Below, piece by piece: positions 46,076-56,896 of a stretch of 64,000 bases of DNA. Source of the DNA: Endomychus coccineus. Lineage: Eukaryota; Arthropoda; Insecta; Coleoptera; Endomychidae. Every line of letters starts with the position of its first letter. Position 1 is the first letter of the stretch. A program made the translations under genes and the position numbers. The stretch is taken from assembly GCA_958510875.1 (NCBI GenBank), contig OY294068.1:70968633-71032632 (forward strand), given 5' to 3'. The notes under the pieces were generated by a model that saw only the letters and a program-made list of their open reading frames with translations, made no database searches and had not been told where the DNA came from.

Positions 46076-48340
46076 TTTACTGCACGTGCAATGCTCTTTG
46101 TACGTATAATCGTTGAAATAATGATGATTCACAGCAGTATCCACGTAAACCACTGAAGACTAGTAGTATTCTATACATAATATACATATGTAACGTCCTT
46201 ACAACTGCGAAGTCCTTACAACTACGAAGTCCTTACAAGAACTTATTCATTTGCCAATGATAGAACCACCAGCTCCAGGATTAAAACAGATTATATTACA
46301 GCATCATCACGAGAGTCAAATATCCATATCACTGAGATTAAAAAAAAAGAAAACGAGATTACACTACTTTGATATATTTCTCTTACCATATTTCATTGTC
46401 AAAATAGCTTTCGGATAGTTCTGCGGATAGAATGAAAAAATATTGGAAATGATTTGGAAACAGTTATAGAAGACATAGACCTAGAAAACATAGATCATCA
46501 AGAAAGACAACCTTGTCTAAACAAATCATAAGAATTACAATAAATCTTAAAGAAAGACTAAAACTCATGCCTCGGAAAGGTTAACGTTCCAACCCCATGT
46601 TTCCTAAAAGTTTTTTTTATTGAATCGTAATATTCAGCATTAGATTGGTTTTCCACAATACTCTCGCTCACTCCTGCTAAACAAATGAGATATACCTACT
46701 ATATGGCAAGTGAAGAAATACCTGGCAAGACCCATAAATTGACAAACTTGCTTCAAATTTATTCGGGATAATTCGATTTCTCAATCTCCTTAAAATTTCG
46801 GGCACTTGTGTTAATAATTTACGTAACATCATAATCTTTTACAGCAGCTAATCATTCTTAGAATAAATTGCATTCTACTATGAATTTAAAATTCAAATTT
46901 AATGCTGGTTTTTCCGACATATTGAGTTTAGTTTTTTCTCACTGCAGGCTCCATTATACACAACATTATCATTATTAAATACTCGATAATGAGCCGAGGT
47001 AAAATACTTATTTAGGCTGAATTAGAAAGATATAGTGCCTAAAGTGGTGATTCCAACAAAAATAATACATATAACAACAATTAGTTCTCAATGAATCAGA
47101 CCACAATAATAATTAACAATTAGTTTTTGATAAGTTACAAGCCACCAATCACTGGTAAAAACACAAACTTTAAGTAGGTATATATTTTCAATTTTTCATA
47201 ACGATTTGTTTGATTATTTTTCAGAAAGTTGAATTCTGAGGTAAGATTCCACATTTCTTAAGTGGTTTCTGCATCTATTTCCCTCACTACACTTAGTATA
47301 TGGTAGAAGGGAAGTATTGTAATAGGTCTTAAACAATTTTTCGCGGAAATATCCATTTTGAGCTTTTCTGAAAAGATCTAGAATATTTTCAGGTGACATT
47401 TTGAGTTTTTTTGGGCACATTGTCCCGTTTGAAGAGGTGTTTTTGACATCTTTCTTCAGCTTATCAAAAGGAATTATAGTATTTTATTGAACCATAATGA
47501 CAACGGCGTTTTTTGGTTATAAATATTTATCACACTTAGGTATTTTATGTGTGTTTACTCTGTGGCAAGTGAGTTGTGAAATTTATTATGGTAGACCATT
47601 ACAATAAACTTTCCATGTAACATAGAGTATAATTCAAAGTCTTTCATTAGCTGTTTGTAAATCGTTTCCAATATATCTTCTGTTCCTACAAAAACAATCA
47701 CATATTTGACCCGCAGTGTCCAAAAGAGATTGTGCTAACAAAAGTGAGGGAAGTCAGTGATCGATTGATCATAGTTCATTTAGATACTTAAAAGTTAAAA
47801 CCTTCTTCAAATATTATTCTGCTGCTGTCAATATCTACATTAATTGAACCGGAGGAGGCGATCTTCACATGCTGGGTAAACAATTCCAAGAATTTGTTTG
47901 ATTATTCTTCATCAACAGATTCCAGAAAGATCTTCAAGTTTTGAGAAGCTTCAACATTTTTTTCTTGGAAAAGGCGAGCCCACACTTCCTAAGCATTTGG
48001 AGATCTTCAGAGTGGAGGTCATGGACCCCTGAGTGACGATGTGACGACTCTCTGCAACTCTAGTATAATTCTTTAATCATCAGCGGTATTGGTGAACAGA
48101 GAACTTAATCAGCTGATCATCCCCTCAATCTAGTACTCAGTTTTTGAATCAGCAACCAGTTCATTCCTGATTTTTTTCCTTCTATTTTCGTAATTAGGTT
48201 CATTCCCCTCAAAAACAAAAATTATATTGTATATACATATATATGGAACCAGTGATTAATTAGTTAATGATGGAACTCAAGAACAATATCAATCATCAGG
48301 TAACATTTATGTTGAATCAAAAATGTGGTATATGTGAACC
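46076..48340. other. No recognised gene
   Basis: A 17-base unit (GTCCTTACAACTACGAA) is repeated about 2.5 times at 46193-46236. A reverse ORF at 47214-47420 (68 codons, with C-S-E-G-N-R-C) is unidentified. The rest is AT-rich. Confidence 0.4.
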
Positions 48341-48348
48341 GTCATGAT

Positions 48349-48536
48349 GCAAAACTCACTCTTTTCCAAAAAATCGAAATTGAGATTTTTGCACTGTCAT
48401 ATTCAAAATTTAACTATGACCCTCTTAGTTACATTGCAAAACTGACTGTTTAATACGGTAAATTCATTCAAAAGTTTCGAGTCAAGTGCAAAACTCTCTC
48501 TTTGGTTTGACGTTTCTGGTGCAAAACTAACTCTTT
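48349..48536 (+). repeat. Four GCAAAACTNNCTCTTT motifs
   Basis: The motif occurs at 48349, 48436, 48488 and 48521, all forward, and once more at 52630 on the far side of the adjacent gene. Clusters like this just outside a transposase gene are typical subterminal repeats, so they may mark the ends of the element carrying the 48754-52464 gene. Confidence 0.6.
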
Positions 48537-49848
48537 ACTTTTCGACAAATTAGAGCTCTAGGACGTCTGTGCGCAGGCGCCATGTCACTTCTCGAAGTCC
48601 CTGGCAACAAACTGTCATTACTTTTATAAAATAATACCAAACCTGTCGTTTTGTTGTGTTGACTGTGTAGGTAATAATTACCTGTAATAACATGTAATAT
48701 TATATTATTAATAATATTATCATAACAATAATTATTTAACAGTGCATAATAAAATGGCATTATTGAAACCTTACGCCTGTTATGATTGGGGAGGGCAGGA
48801 AAAGGCTACGGCAGGTATCCTAGAGGGAAAAGGCGAAGAAAATTCGGTAAGTCATGAATAATTTTTTCTAGAATTAAAAAAAAATGTATGAGTAGACATC
48901 GTTCGAAACAATACTGCCGACTGTTCCCAGGTGCGGACATAATGGAAACCGGGATACCCATACTTCTGTTTCACTTTAAACATGTCTCAAATGAAACGTT
49001 TTCATAACATTTTTTATTCAACATCCGACAAAGTCAAACAAAAATTCATTCCCAAATGTTGTAATGGCAAACGTACTAAAAAAAATGGATGCAAGAAAGA
49101 AACGACAAAACCATGTCGCTATCGATTACAATATACTTGATGGTACAGGAAGTTTTATTCGTGTCTGCAAGAATGCGTTTTCAGGAATCTCCGTCATAAG
49201 TCGTTTTCGAATTGAGGGAGTAGTTAAGAACTTTTTACTTACAATAAAAATTCCTAAAGAGAGAAGAGGAGGTGATCGTGTAGGAAACTAAAATGACGAT
49301 AAAAGGAATCCCATTAAACTTCATAGAATTACTTGAATCTGTAGAGTTCCATTATTGCAGGAGCAAAACTGTATTTTCCATGCGAGTTGAATGTAAAAAA
49401 GTATATTCAATGTACCGTTCAAGGGTTGAAGAAAATCTCTTAGGTAAAATTGAGCTTCTTTCGTAATTATCTCAATCAGAGCTATAATTTTGGTTTTGGA
49501 ACTCCAAAGAGTGATGTCTGTTTGACTTATTTAAGAACTGCTGAAATTTGGTAAATGAGATATTGAACATCATGATTGAACAAAGATTACATAGACTAAA
49601 AGCTAAAGCTTTCGTTCAACTAGTAAAAACTGAAGACGAAATTTTAGAAGTTGAACTATTATCATTTTGCCATTGTTAAAGATAGCTCCAATGGACAATT
49701 AGATCCTGCTCATGTATTTTCTTATCTTTGGCTGGCAACTGATGCAGCAAAGGATTCCAATACTATAACGTCTGCAGTGCATTTTTGAAGAACTTCAACT
49801 TCAAGGAAACTATTACGAAAATACGATTGTTTGCAAATGGGTGTGGAG

Positions 49849-51885
49849 TAGGCTGTGCCAAAAAAAAATCGATATTTTTTCATTTCGCTCTTCTTCGAGT
49901 ATATAATTCCCCGTTCAAATTCATTGAGGTCCCTCAAATTTTAAACAAATCTGTTAATATTTAGAGGTGCATCAAGCCCAAAACGTGTTTTTTGAAGTTT
50001 TTCCTCAATTTTTGAGAGGTTTCTTGATACTGTTCTACAATAACGGGATGTTTGACACTTGGGAGACATAATTACATTCAAACACAAAGAATTTAATGCA
50101 TTTCAGTCGCCAATCCACTTTCCGACAGATATATTGGAGAAAAGGATCATTTTTTAAGGCCTAAAAACTGTAATTTCAACTTTCTACTTCAATAACTTCA
50201 AATTTTCAGGTTCTTGATGCGTCATATGCTCTTTTAACGTAGTCTAGTATCGCATAGCATTAATTGAATTGATAATTTCAGAGATAATCGCCCATCAGCT
50301 ATGATAATCTACACTCGACTGAAAAAACGCACCACTTGAAAATGCACCAAAAATGACAAAAACTCAGAGTGCCTTAACTCGGTTGCATTTAGTCGAAAAT
50401 GGATGAATCTTTGAGTTCTGAAAAGGTTAGAACCTTCCCTTTAATGTGATACCAAATTGATTCCACCTCCTCCCACCCCGCTAAGAAAAATATGTTCCTG
50501 GTGTCAAAAAATGGCCCACTTTGACAGCTGGTAGGCCAAGCCGAAAAAATCATGAACTCGATTAGACAACAGGTCAATAAATTTTAATCATTTTTCTTTA
50601 CGTTTCCTAAAATTTCGGGTTTCTACGATGATTTTGGCGTAAAGTTATGAATTTTTCAAAAAAAGTTACTTTTTTGCTTTTTTTTTGCCACAACTTTGCC
50701 AATTTTGTACCTCAATCAATGAATCTTAAAATTAGTATAAAAATAATCGACGAGTCATAAAGTTAATAGAATGAGTACAGAGTATATTCTAGTATTTACA
50801 ATCAAATATTTTCAACAATCATTTAATAATTTATAATCGTACATTTAATAATTTGTAATCATACATCACATTAACACTTTTTTCGCAACGCTTGGAATTC
50901 GCCGCCTGTGCTCCTCGACAAATTCCAACAGGTATTGCTTTTGCTCTTCGTTCTTCGTCAATTCGAAATTATATTTTGTAATTAACGCTATACCTCTTTC
51001 AGCGGTGTCATTCGGAACGCGCAAAAATGAAAATTTTTCTTTCGCTTCTATATAAGACTCGTTGCTTTTCCACGAAGATGGATCTTCAGTTAAAAAATCG
51101 CAGTTCACGTCAAATATTTTCAACAAGTTACGTGTATGTTGAGAGAATAGTTCATCGATACAACCCGTTCTCCACATCCCTAATTCGGTGTGAGAATTTG
51201 TATTTAATAATAACCTTTAACCGGCTACGAGCTGTCAAAGTGGGACATTTTTTGACACCAGGAACATATTTTTCGTAGCGGGGTGGGAGGAGGTGGAATG
51301 GATTTGGTATCACATTAGGTAGCATCATATTAAATGGAAGATTCTAACCTTTGTAGAACTCAAAGATTCATCTATTTTCGACTAAACGCAACCGAGTTAT
51401 GGCACTCTGAATTTTTGCCATTTTTGGTGCATTTTCAAGTGGTGCGTTTTTTCACTCGAGTGTAGATTCTCATAACTGATGCGCGATTATCTCTGACTAT
51501 GTTAAAAGAGCATATGACGCATCACGAACCTAAAATGAAGTTATTTAAGTTGAAAGTTGAAATTACAGTTTTTAGGCCTTAAAAAAAAGTTCTTTTCGTC
51601 AATATATCTGTGGGAAAGTGGATGTGGCGCCTGAAATGTATTAAATACTTTGTGTTTGGATGTAATAATGTCTCCCAAGTGTCAAACATCCCGTTATTGT
51701 AGAACAGTGTTATGAAACATCTCAAAAATTGAGGAAAAACTAAAAAAAAAACGTTTTGGACTTGATGCACCTCTAAATATTAGCCGATTTGTTTAAAATT
51801 TGTGAGACCTGAATGAATTTGAACGAGAAATGATATACTCGAAAAGAGCGAAATAAAAAAATATCGATTTTTTTGGCACAGCCTA
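49849..51885. mobile_element. hAT-like element with about 670-bp inverted arms
   Basis: The 2037-base element starts TAGGCTGTGCCAAAAAAA and ends with the complement. The left arm (49849-50529) and right arm (51230-51885) are imperfect complements throughout. The flanks GTGTGGAG (49841-49848) and ATGTGGAG (51886-51893) form an 8-base duplication with one mismatch; the reading frame of the interrupted host gene confirms that these bases were present once. An 8-base duplication and TAGG-type ends point to hAT. The unique centre of about 700 bases holds a reverse-strand ORF. It is much longer than an ordinary MITE. Confidence 0.9.
50866..51177 (-). CDS. 103-codon ORF inside the long-armed element, unidentified
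   Basis: The ORF lies wholly in the non-repeated centre of the element. It starts M-W-R-T-G-C-I-D-E-L-F and contains N-D-T-A-E-R-G-I-A-L-I near residues 58-68 and N-E-E-Q-K-Q-Y-L-L-E-F-V-E-E-H near 77-91, a charged helical pattern unlike chance translation. It ends in V-A-K-K-V-L-M. It is too short for a transposase and has no DDE residues or hAT dimerisation motif. It could be the tail of a larger transposon protein or a captured gene segment; I have seen similar A-E-R-G/A-L-I phrases in insect repeat proteins but cannot name them. Confidence 0.5.
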   Translation of the reverse strand: MWRTGCIDELFSQHTRNLLKIFDVNCDFLTEDPSSWKSNESYIEAKEKFSFLRVPNDTAERGIALITKYNFELTKNEEQKQYLLEFVEEHRRRIPSVAKKVLM

Positions 51886-52464
51886 ATGTGGAGGTTAAAA
51901 TAAGAATATGATATGCTTCAATCTCCTTAATGATGCCCCAAAAACAATGAAATTCATTTCTCCAATCGTGGTCCTTTCATACATGACCTCAAATAGGGTT
52001 TTTGGGATCATTAAACGACGTTTCAGAAAGAAAACCATAATTATTACATCTGACCAATACGATGAGGTGACAAAAGAATAACGGTTAGAAAGATTGATGA
52101 TTTTAATATTTTTTACGACCCAGATCCTGGCATTTTCAGCTTAATAAATGCAAACGGTTTATTTTTACAAACCATCGTACTGACGTTGGACAAGGTAAAG
52201 GACTATGTAAAACAGGCAAGAGAACTTATTTATTGTCACCACATCCTATTGCTTAAAGGAAGAAGTTTAAGAGGAAATAAATTTACTATTGGTACACTTC
52301 TGACTGTGCATTCCGGCGACAACTGGAAACAAAATGAGGAACTTGAACTGCATAAAATTTTTTTGTTTTCACCAGAAGGCAATGTTACGGAGAATGTGGA
52401 ATTGTTGGAAAGAGAAACTTGTCAGAACGCAGATTATGTTGGAAATTTAATTTTCAATCTTTAA

Positions 52465-53640
52465 TGTAATACTCTTTTCAAATACTTAATAAAAGAAATA
52501 TTAAATTTTAATACTCGACAATAATTTATTTATTTGCTTGAGAATTAAGTATTATTATAATTATTATTCTAATTAATTATTACTATTACTATTTTTAATT
52601 CTCACTAATAATAAGAATAATAATTAGATGCAAAACTAACTCATAGCAAGTTATACAAGTTATGACATTCCTACACAAGCAATACAATCTATTTAAGAAA
52701 AATTGCCTTCCAGATGCAATTATAATGTTTCAAAACATCGTTTTGAGAATATCTCAAAACTTATTAATTGTCAAAGATTGGATTTTGCACCTAGAGGGCT
52801 CATGTATAAAAAGCAAAACGAATTTTTCGGAACTCAATCCCAAACGAAGTAAAAGGGATTCGATAAATTTTAACTTTTGTAACTGCTAATAAAATCACGT
52901 ACAATTTACATGAAAGTCAGATCATGAATTAATATATCATTGTCACAGTTCAGACTGTATATGCTATGACACAGACAACACAATTCATCAACAAAACAGG
53001 TAACGTTTACAAGACAGACAGCTGATATTGACAGCCACAATATGTCCGTGACAGACCATTCGCAGCCGACGCTTTCTACTACGGGTATTAGCTGTTTGTG
53101 CAAACTAGTCTATAGATAAAATGACGCTTGAAATTGATTAGTATCAGTAAATGGAAATATCTTTTTCGCATTGATATAGATAGTACGGAGCTGTTTGAGC
53201 AGAATTTCCATATTATCATCTACTAGTCATCATGGTTTATCTTTTTCCGATGACGTTAGAAGATCAATAATTCAAGTCTGCCTTTTTTCGATTCATTTTC
53301 TATATTCCAAAATCCGAAAGTTGTTTCTAACTCCATCATCACACCTTATAATTATCTGGAGGCTATATATGTTTTTAAAGTAGCACTCTATGGCGTTACT
53401 TTGCGATCGCTATTGAATGAAAATAAATTGTTCCGTAAAAAGATCAATATTAAAGAAAATGCTGCAAACAACTGAAAGAAATTGGTATTTATTGCTTATG
53501 TACATTATTGGCTGTAATGTAATTGTATTATTTATTCATGTAATATTCCCGAAGACATATGACTAATTGAATAAACAATTCTCAAAATGTGAATAAGGAT
53601 TATTTCTGAATTTAATTCAATGTGAGTTATTGATTAAGAT
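52465..53640. other. Far flank of the DUF7869-like gene; no further gene
   Basis: AT-rich short repeats at 52540-52625 (AATAATTATT-like, self-complementary) are followed by the fifth GCAAAACTAACTC motif at 52630. A forward ORF at 52662-52889 is unidentified. The right end of the element carrying the preceding gene probably lies in this interval but I could not fix it. Confidence 0.4.
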
Positions 53641-53644
53641 AACC

Positions 53645-54215
53645 CTGTATTTATGTATTTATTTTATTTTAATTTTTTTCATTAACATTTAAAGAGCAGT
53701 CCACGGACAAAGTTCTAAGAAAGACTGCTACACAAGTAAACTAAAAAAAATAACAAAACTACATCAGATGATGTCACGCGCCGAGCGTGCTCCCAAAAAT
53801 TACAAAATAGAAGAAACTTATATTTAAAACATAATAGCTAGCATTAACATTACCGAGGAAGGATCACACAGGCCAACATTACCAAAAACCACAACGATCA
53901 GGGTCACCGCAAAAATGCTTCCACAATTTCCCTCCTAAATGCGATAATTGTGATAATACGATCATGAAATATATCCACTGTTACATTTAAACTGATGTAG
54001 AGTTGCATCATTCTGTTAACCGGGCTTTTGATTCCAACCGCACTGTGGCCAAAACTTATCGAAAATGTATCTCTCGCGTTTGCTCTAGGAACTCTTAAGT
54101 TCAAAAAAGAAATAACATTTGTGTCCACCATATTATAGTCTAGGAGCCAGAGCGATATTGATGGTCTGAACATTAACCCGATGGCACTATGGTTTATCGT
54201 TAGAGGACGGTTCAA
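53645..54215 (-). pseudogene. LINE C-terminal end with A-rich tail
   Basis: The reverse frame 53904-54215 (103 codons) reads R-V-P-R-A-N-A-R-D and H-S-A-V-G-I-K-S-P-V-N-R-M-M-Q-L-Y, ending D-I-F-H-D then a Leu-rich helix. This resembles the extreme C terminus of LINE reverse transcriptase proteins (R-T-N-Y-G-x-x-S-P-x-x-R-M, D-I-F/L-F). A 3' untranslated stretch of about 210 bases follows, ending in an A-rich tail on the coding strand at 53647-53690. Its 5' side runs into the inverted duplication that begins at 54131. Confidence 0.6.
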
Positions 54216-55369
54216 TGATCAATTCATCTCACAGAGCGAATTTTCCCCGGCTGCTAGATCTCGAGATACAGCATCCGCATTTTTTCTTTTTTTTTAACTG
54301 GAGGTTAACCCTTTCCAAGTTGCGGTTACTTGAGAAGCTTGCCATTCTTATACACTTCCACCATGTGCCATCATTTTTATCGTGTCCGTTTATCAAGCCG
54401 ACCAGTTAAAATTGAACCGAAAATGGACTGCAAGTTAACCCCCCAAACCTGGTGGAAAATGTTTATTGGTATTGGCAATTGTTAATATACCCTATGCAAT
54501 CAAAAGTTATCGGTCCATTTCCGAGTAATTGGCCATTATTTGGACGAAAAGTGTTCCTTCTTTTCATTTTGTGGATAAAACTTGCGGGTTACAAGGTAAC
54601 ATGATGGCACAATGTTAAATAACTTTATTGGAGGTCAAATAAAGATGTAAAATTATTGCCATCACTCCTTGTCTATTTCAACCCCCCCAAAACCCTCTAA
54701 AACCACCCCCCAAAAAAATATGGATCATATGATAATATGACCAATTTTATGATAAATTAGTCAAATATTGAGACTCTGGTTGGGTTTCAAATCGAAATGG
54801 CTCTCTTTTATTATTTTTTTCATTCTGCCGGATGATTTTAGGGAGTTTTGGAGGGTTGAAATAGACAAGGAGTGATGGCAATAATTTTAAATCATTATTT
54901 GACCTCCAATAAAGTTATTTAACATGGTGCCATCATGTTACCTTGTAACCCGCAAGTTTTATCCACAAAATGTATAAAAGAAACATTTTTGGTCCAAATA
55001 ATGGCCAATTACTCGGGAATGGATCGATAACTTTTGATGGCATAGCGTATGTCAACAATTGCCAACACCAATGAACATTTTCCACCAGGTTTGGGGGGTT
55101 AACTTGCAGTTCATTTTCGGTTCAATATTAACTGGTCGGCCTGATAAACGGACACGATAAAAAATGATGGCTCATGGTGGAAGTGTATAAGAATGGCATG
55201 CTCCTCAAGTAACCGCAACTTGAAAAGGGTTAACCTCGAGATCTAGCAGCCGGGGAAAATTCGGTCTGTGAGATGAATTGATCATTAAACCGTTTTCTAA
55301 CGATAAACCATAGTGCCATCGGGTTAATGTTCAGATCATCAATATCGCTCTGGCTCCTAGACTATTATG
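54131..55369. repeat. 1.24-kb inverted duplication, including LINE sequence
   Basis: 54131-54705 and 54830-55369 are imperfect inverted copies around a spacer of about 120 bases centred near 54768. Landmarks are CTAGGAGCCAGAGCGATATT near 54140 against its complement near 55345, CCCCGGCTGCTAGATCTCGA near 54246 against 55235, and GATGGCA-AATGTTAAATAACTTTATTGGAGGTCAAAT-like blocks near 54603 against 54905. The outer 85 bases are part of the LINE coding region at 53904-54215, so the duplication copied LINE sequence. Confidence 0.88.
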
Positions 55370-55482
55370 TACGACCTTTAACAGAGAAACTAAATCTGGT
55401 ATGTTCCATGCTTCGGATATACTCCAAATCTCGTAAAATATAAATATATTGTAAATCTTCACTGCACAGATTCAATTCTACT

Positions 55483-55928
55483 CAGTGGTGTAATTAACGT
55501 CGGTCCAGCAGGTGCAACGGCCTGGGCCCCTGGGTACAAGGGGCGTTCGATTGTTTTTTTTTTGCTTGTTTGTAAAACTATGATCCGTTGTAATGTTCGA
55601 TGGGGCAAGAGAGACTGGTGAATCTGAGTATGTTGTCGATAGAGAGTAAGGTCACGAACTCGTTGAGGGCGAACCTGGATGAAATAGTCGATAAGTTTGT
55701 TAAGGCGAAAGTCCGCAGGGCGAGATTTTAAGAGTATCAATTGTATCGGAATATGGCTGTGACTATGGATTGTAAGATTGATTGTGAGATTGTACAATTA
55801 CACATGGATAAAATACACAGGCCAAAAAGGTATTCATTTGACCTTTTTTTTGCTTTTAAACATTTTCTCCAGGGGCCCCCCTGCGTAGCTGTTGGACTGG
55901 GACTCCGGTCGGGTTAGTTACGCCACTG
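55483..55928. mobile_element. hAT element, internally deleted (CAGTGGCGTA family)
   Basis: CAGTGGTGTAATTAAC at the left pairs with the complement of the right end, CAGTGGCGTAACTAAC. The flanks ATTCTACT (55475-55482) and ATTCTATT (55929-55936) make an 8-base duplication with one mismatch. GC-rich blocks (GGGCCCCTGGG; CAGGGGCCCCCC) sit near both ends. The interior keeps only the last part of a hAT transposase. Confidence 0.9.
55594..55731 (+). pseudogene. hAT transposase C-terminal tail
   Basis: Forty-five codons before a TAA at 55729-55731 read M-G-Q-E-R-L-V-N-L-S-M-L-S-I-E-S, then D-E-I-V-D-K-F-V-K-A-K. This is the R-L-x-x-L-x-x-L-S-I-E end of the hAT dimerisation region, the same region kept in the element at 27559-28662 though from a different family. 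Nothing upstream of it survives. Confidence 0.85.
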
Positions 55929-55978
55929 ATTCTATTAAAATTCGTCGCGAAGTAAGGTGACCAGACAGAAGAAGAATA

Positions 55979-56448
55979 CTACAAATGAGATCTCACATGC
56001 ATAGGCAAAATAAAGTTTCTTGAGTGTATTTTCACTCCTAAACTCACCATTCTCAAAATGAACCCCATAATTTTATTAGCCCTATTGACTATGGCGTTTA
56101 TATGAGAAATAAAGGTAGGTACATTTGGAATAATTGAGGCATTAGATTTGCACCAATCTGCAAGTTTATCCAATTCCGTCTGCAATATAATTATATCTTG
56201 CTGGTTCCTGATGCTACGAAATACCTTCAAATCATCAGCATATAAGAGTATGTTAGAGCTAAATTGATAGTAAATATCATCCACAAAGATAACAAACAAA
56301 GTGGGACCAGAAATAATACCTGTGGCACGCCCGACAATGCAATGTAAGTATCTGAAAGAAAGCCGTTACATGCAACACTAATAGAGCGTCTTGAAAGATA
56401 GAACCAGAAGTTAAAACTTTCGTTTCCTAAGAAGCAGTTGTATATTAC
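55979..56448 (-). pseudogene. LINE reverse transcriptase, catalytic half
   Basis: In coding order this block holds the segment before the loop (S-G-V-P-Q, then a one-base shift, then P-L-F-V-I-F-V-D-D-like), the catalytic Y-A-D-D-L-K-V-F within 55979-56299, an N-x-x-K region changed to C-K-S-N-A-S, and the start of the thumb. The missing G-S-x-L-G after P-Q marks a small lesion. It ends without the usual C-terminal tail. Confidence 0.85.
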
Positions 56449-56652
56449 TGTAGGATGCTAAAATCTGGCGCGCATTGTTTTAGATTTAGATATCATAGAA
56501 TATATAGAAATAAGAAAAAAGACAGATGTCAGAATATAAGATAGGAAGACGTTAGTTAGATAATTATAAAATATCTTTGTAATCTCAGGTTTTAGAAGAA
56601 TAAAAGTGTTTGAAACGAATTAGTTGGTGTTTTTTGTTCAAGTAATTCTATA
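56449..56652 (+). repeat. gypsy 5' LTR
   Basis: This LTR begins TGTAGGATGC and ends CTATA where the 3' LTR has the canonical CTACA. The two other differences are a C/G in AATCT(C/G)AGG and a T/C in TTTTGT(T/C)CAAG. AATAAAAG near the end may be the poly(A) signal. Confidence 0.95.
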
Positions 56653-56655
56653 AAT

Positions 56656-56673
56656 TAGGGGCTCGTCCGGGAT
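56656..56673 (+). other. gypsy primer-binding site (tRNA-Pro type)
   Basis: TAGGGGCTCGTCCGGGAT lies three bases after the 5' LTR. It matches the 18-base complement of a tRNA-Pro 3' end (TGGGGGCTCGTCCGGGAT) except at the second base. Confidence 0.85.
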
Positions 56674-56896
56674 CTAAACGACAAGAGAAACAAGTAAGAC
56701 GTAGAACGACGCTGATTTAAGAGATATTGACGACGGAAGACGCACATCAAGAGAAGGTACATCACATCACTTTGAGACGACGAATGTGTTGGATTCGATC
56801 AAGAAGACGACTTTTTCGAATTTGCTTTTTTCTTATGTGAAATTTGACGACGTAAGTAAAATTGGTAATAAATAATCAGCTGTCAAAGTTGCTACA

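Larger units (their letters stand above)
48754..52464 (+). pseudogene. DUF7869-like transposase-type gene, split by an insertion
   Basis: A possible first exon (48754-48846) reads M-A-L-L-K-P-Y-A-C-Y-D-W and ends at a GTAAGT donor. After an intron-like gap the main part begins near 49040 with a Cys-rich block, then R-V-C-K-N-A-F and K-E-R-R-G-G-D-R-V (49064-49291). Next come, across shifts, V-E-S-H/F-H-Y-C-R-S, F-G-F-G-T-P-K-S-D-V-C-L-T and L-D-P-A-H-V-F-S-Y-L-W. The run R-L-F-A-N-G-C-G is cut by the 49849-51885 insertion; beyond it C-G-G, a stop in place of Gln, then N-K-N-M continues, followed by V-F-G-I-I-K-R-R. A final open part (52186-52464) reads L-R-G-N-K-F-T-I-G-T-L-L. The C-G-G-Q-N-K-N and R-V-F-G blocks match an insect protein family I believe is annotated DUF7869; that name is from memory. 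Confidence 0.7.

Noticed and set aside
46193..46236. Short direct repeats considered as a CRISPR array
   Set aside because: Units are adjacent with no spacers, only about 2.5 copies, and the context is eukaryotic.
49849..49850. TA dinucleotide as the target duplication of the long-armed element
   Set aside because: The interrupted reading frame shows that eight bases, (G/A)TGTGGAG, are duplicated, so the TA belongs to the element ends.
55459..55797. 112-codon reverse ORF
   Set aside because: It runs antisense through the hAT element and overlaps the genuine forward transposase tail at 55594-55731.
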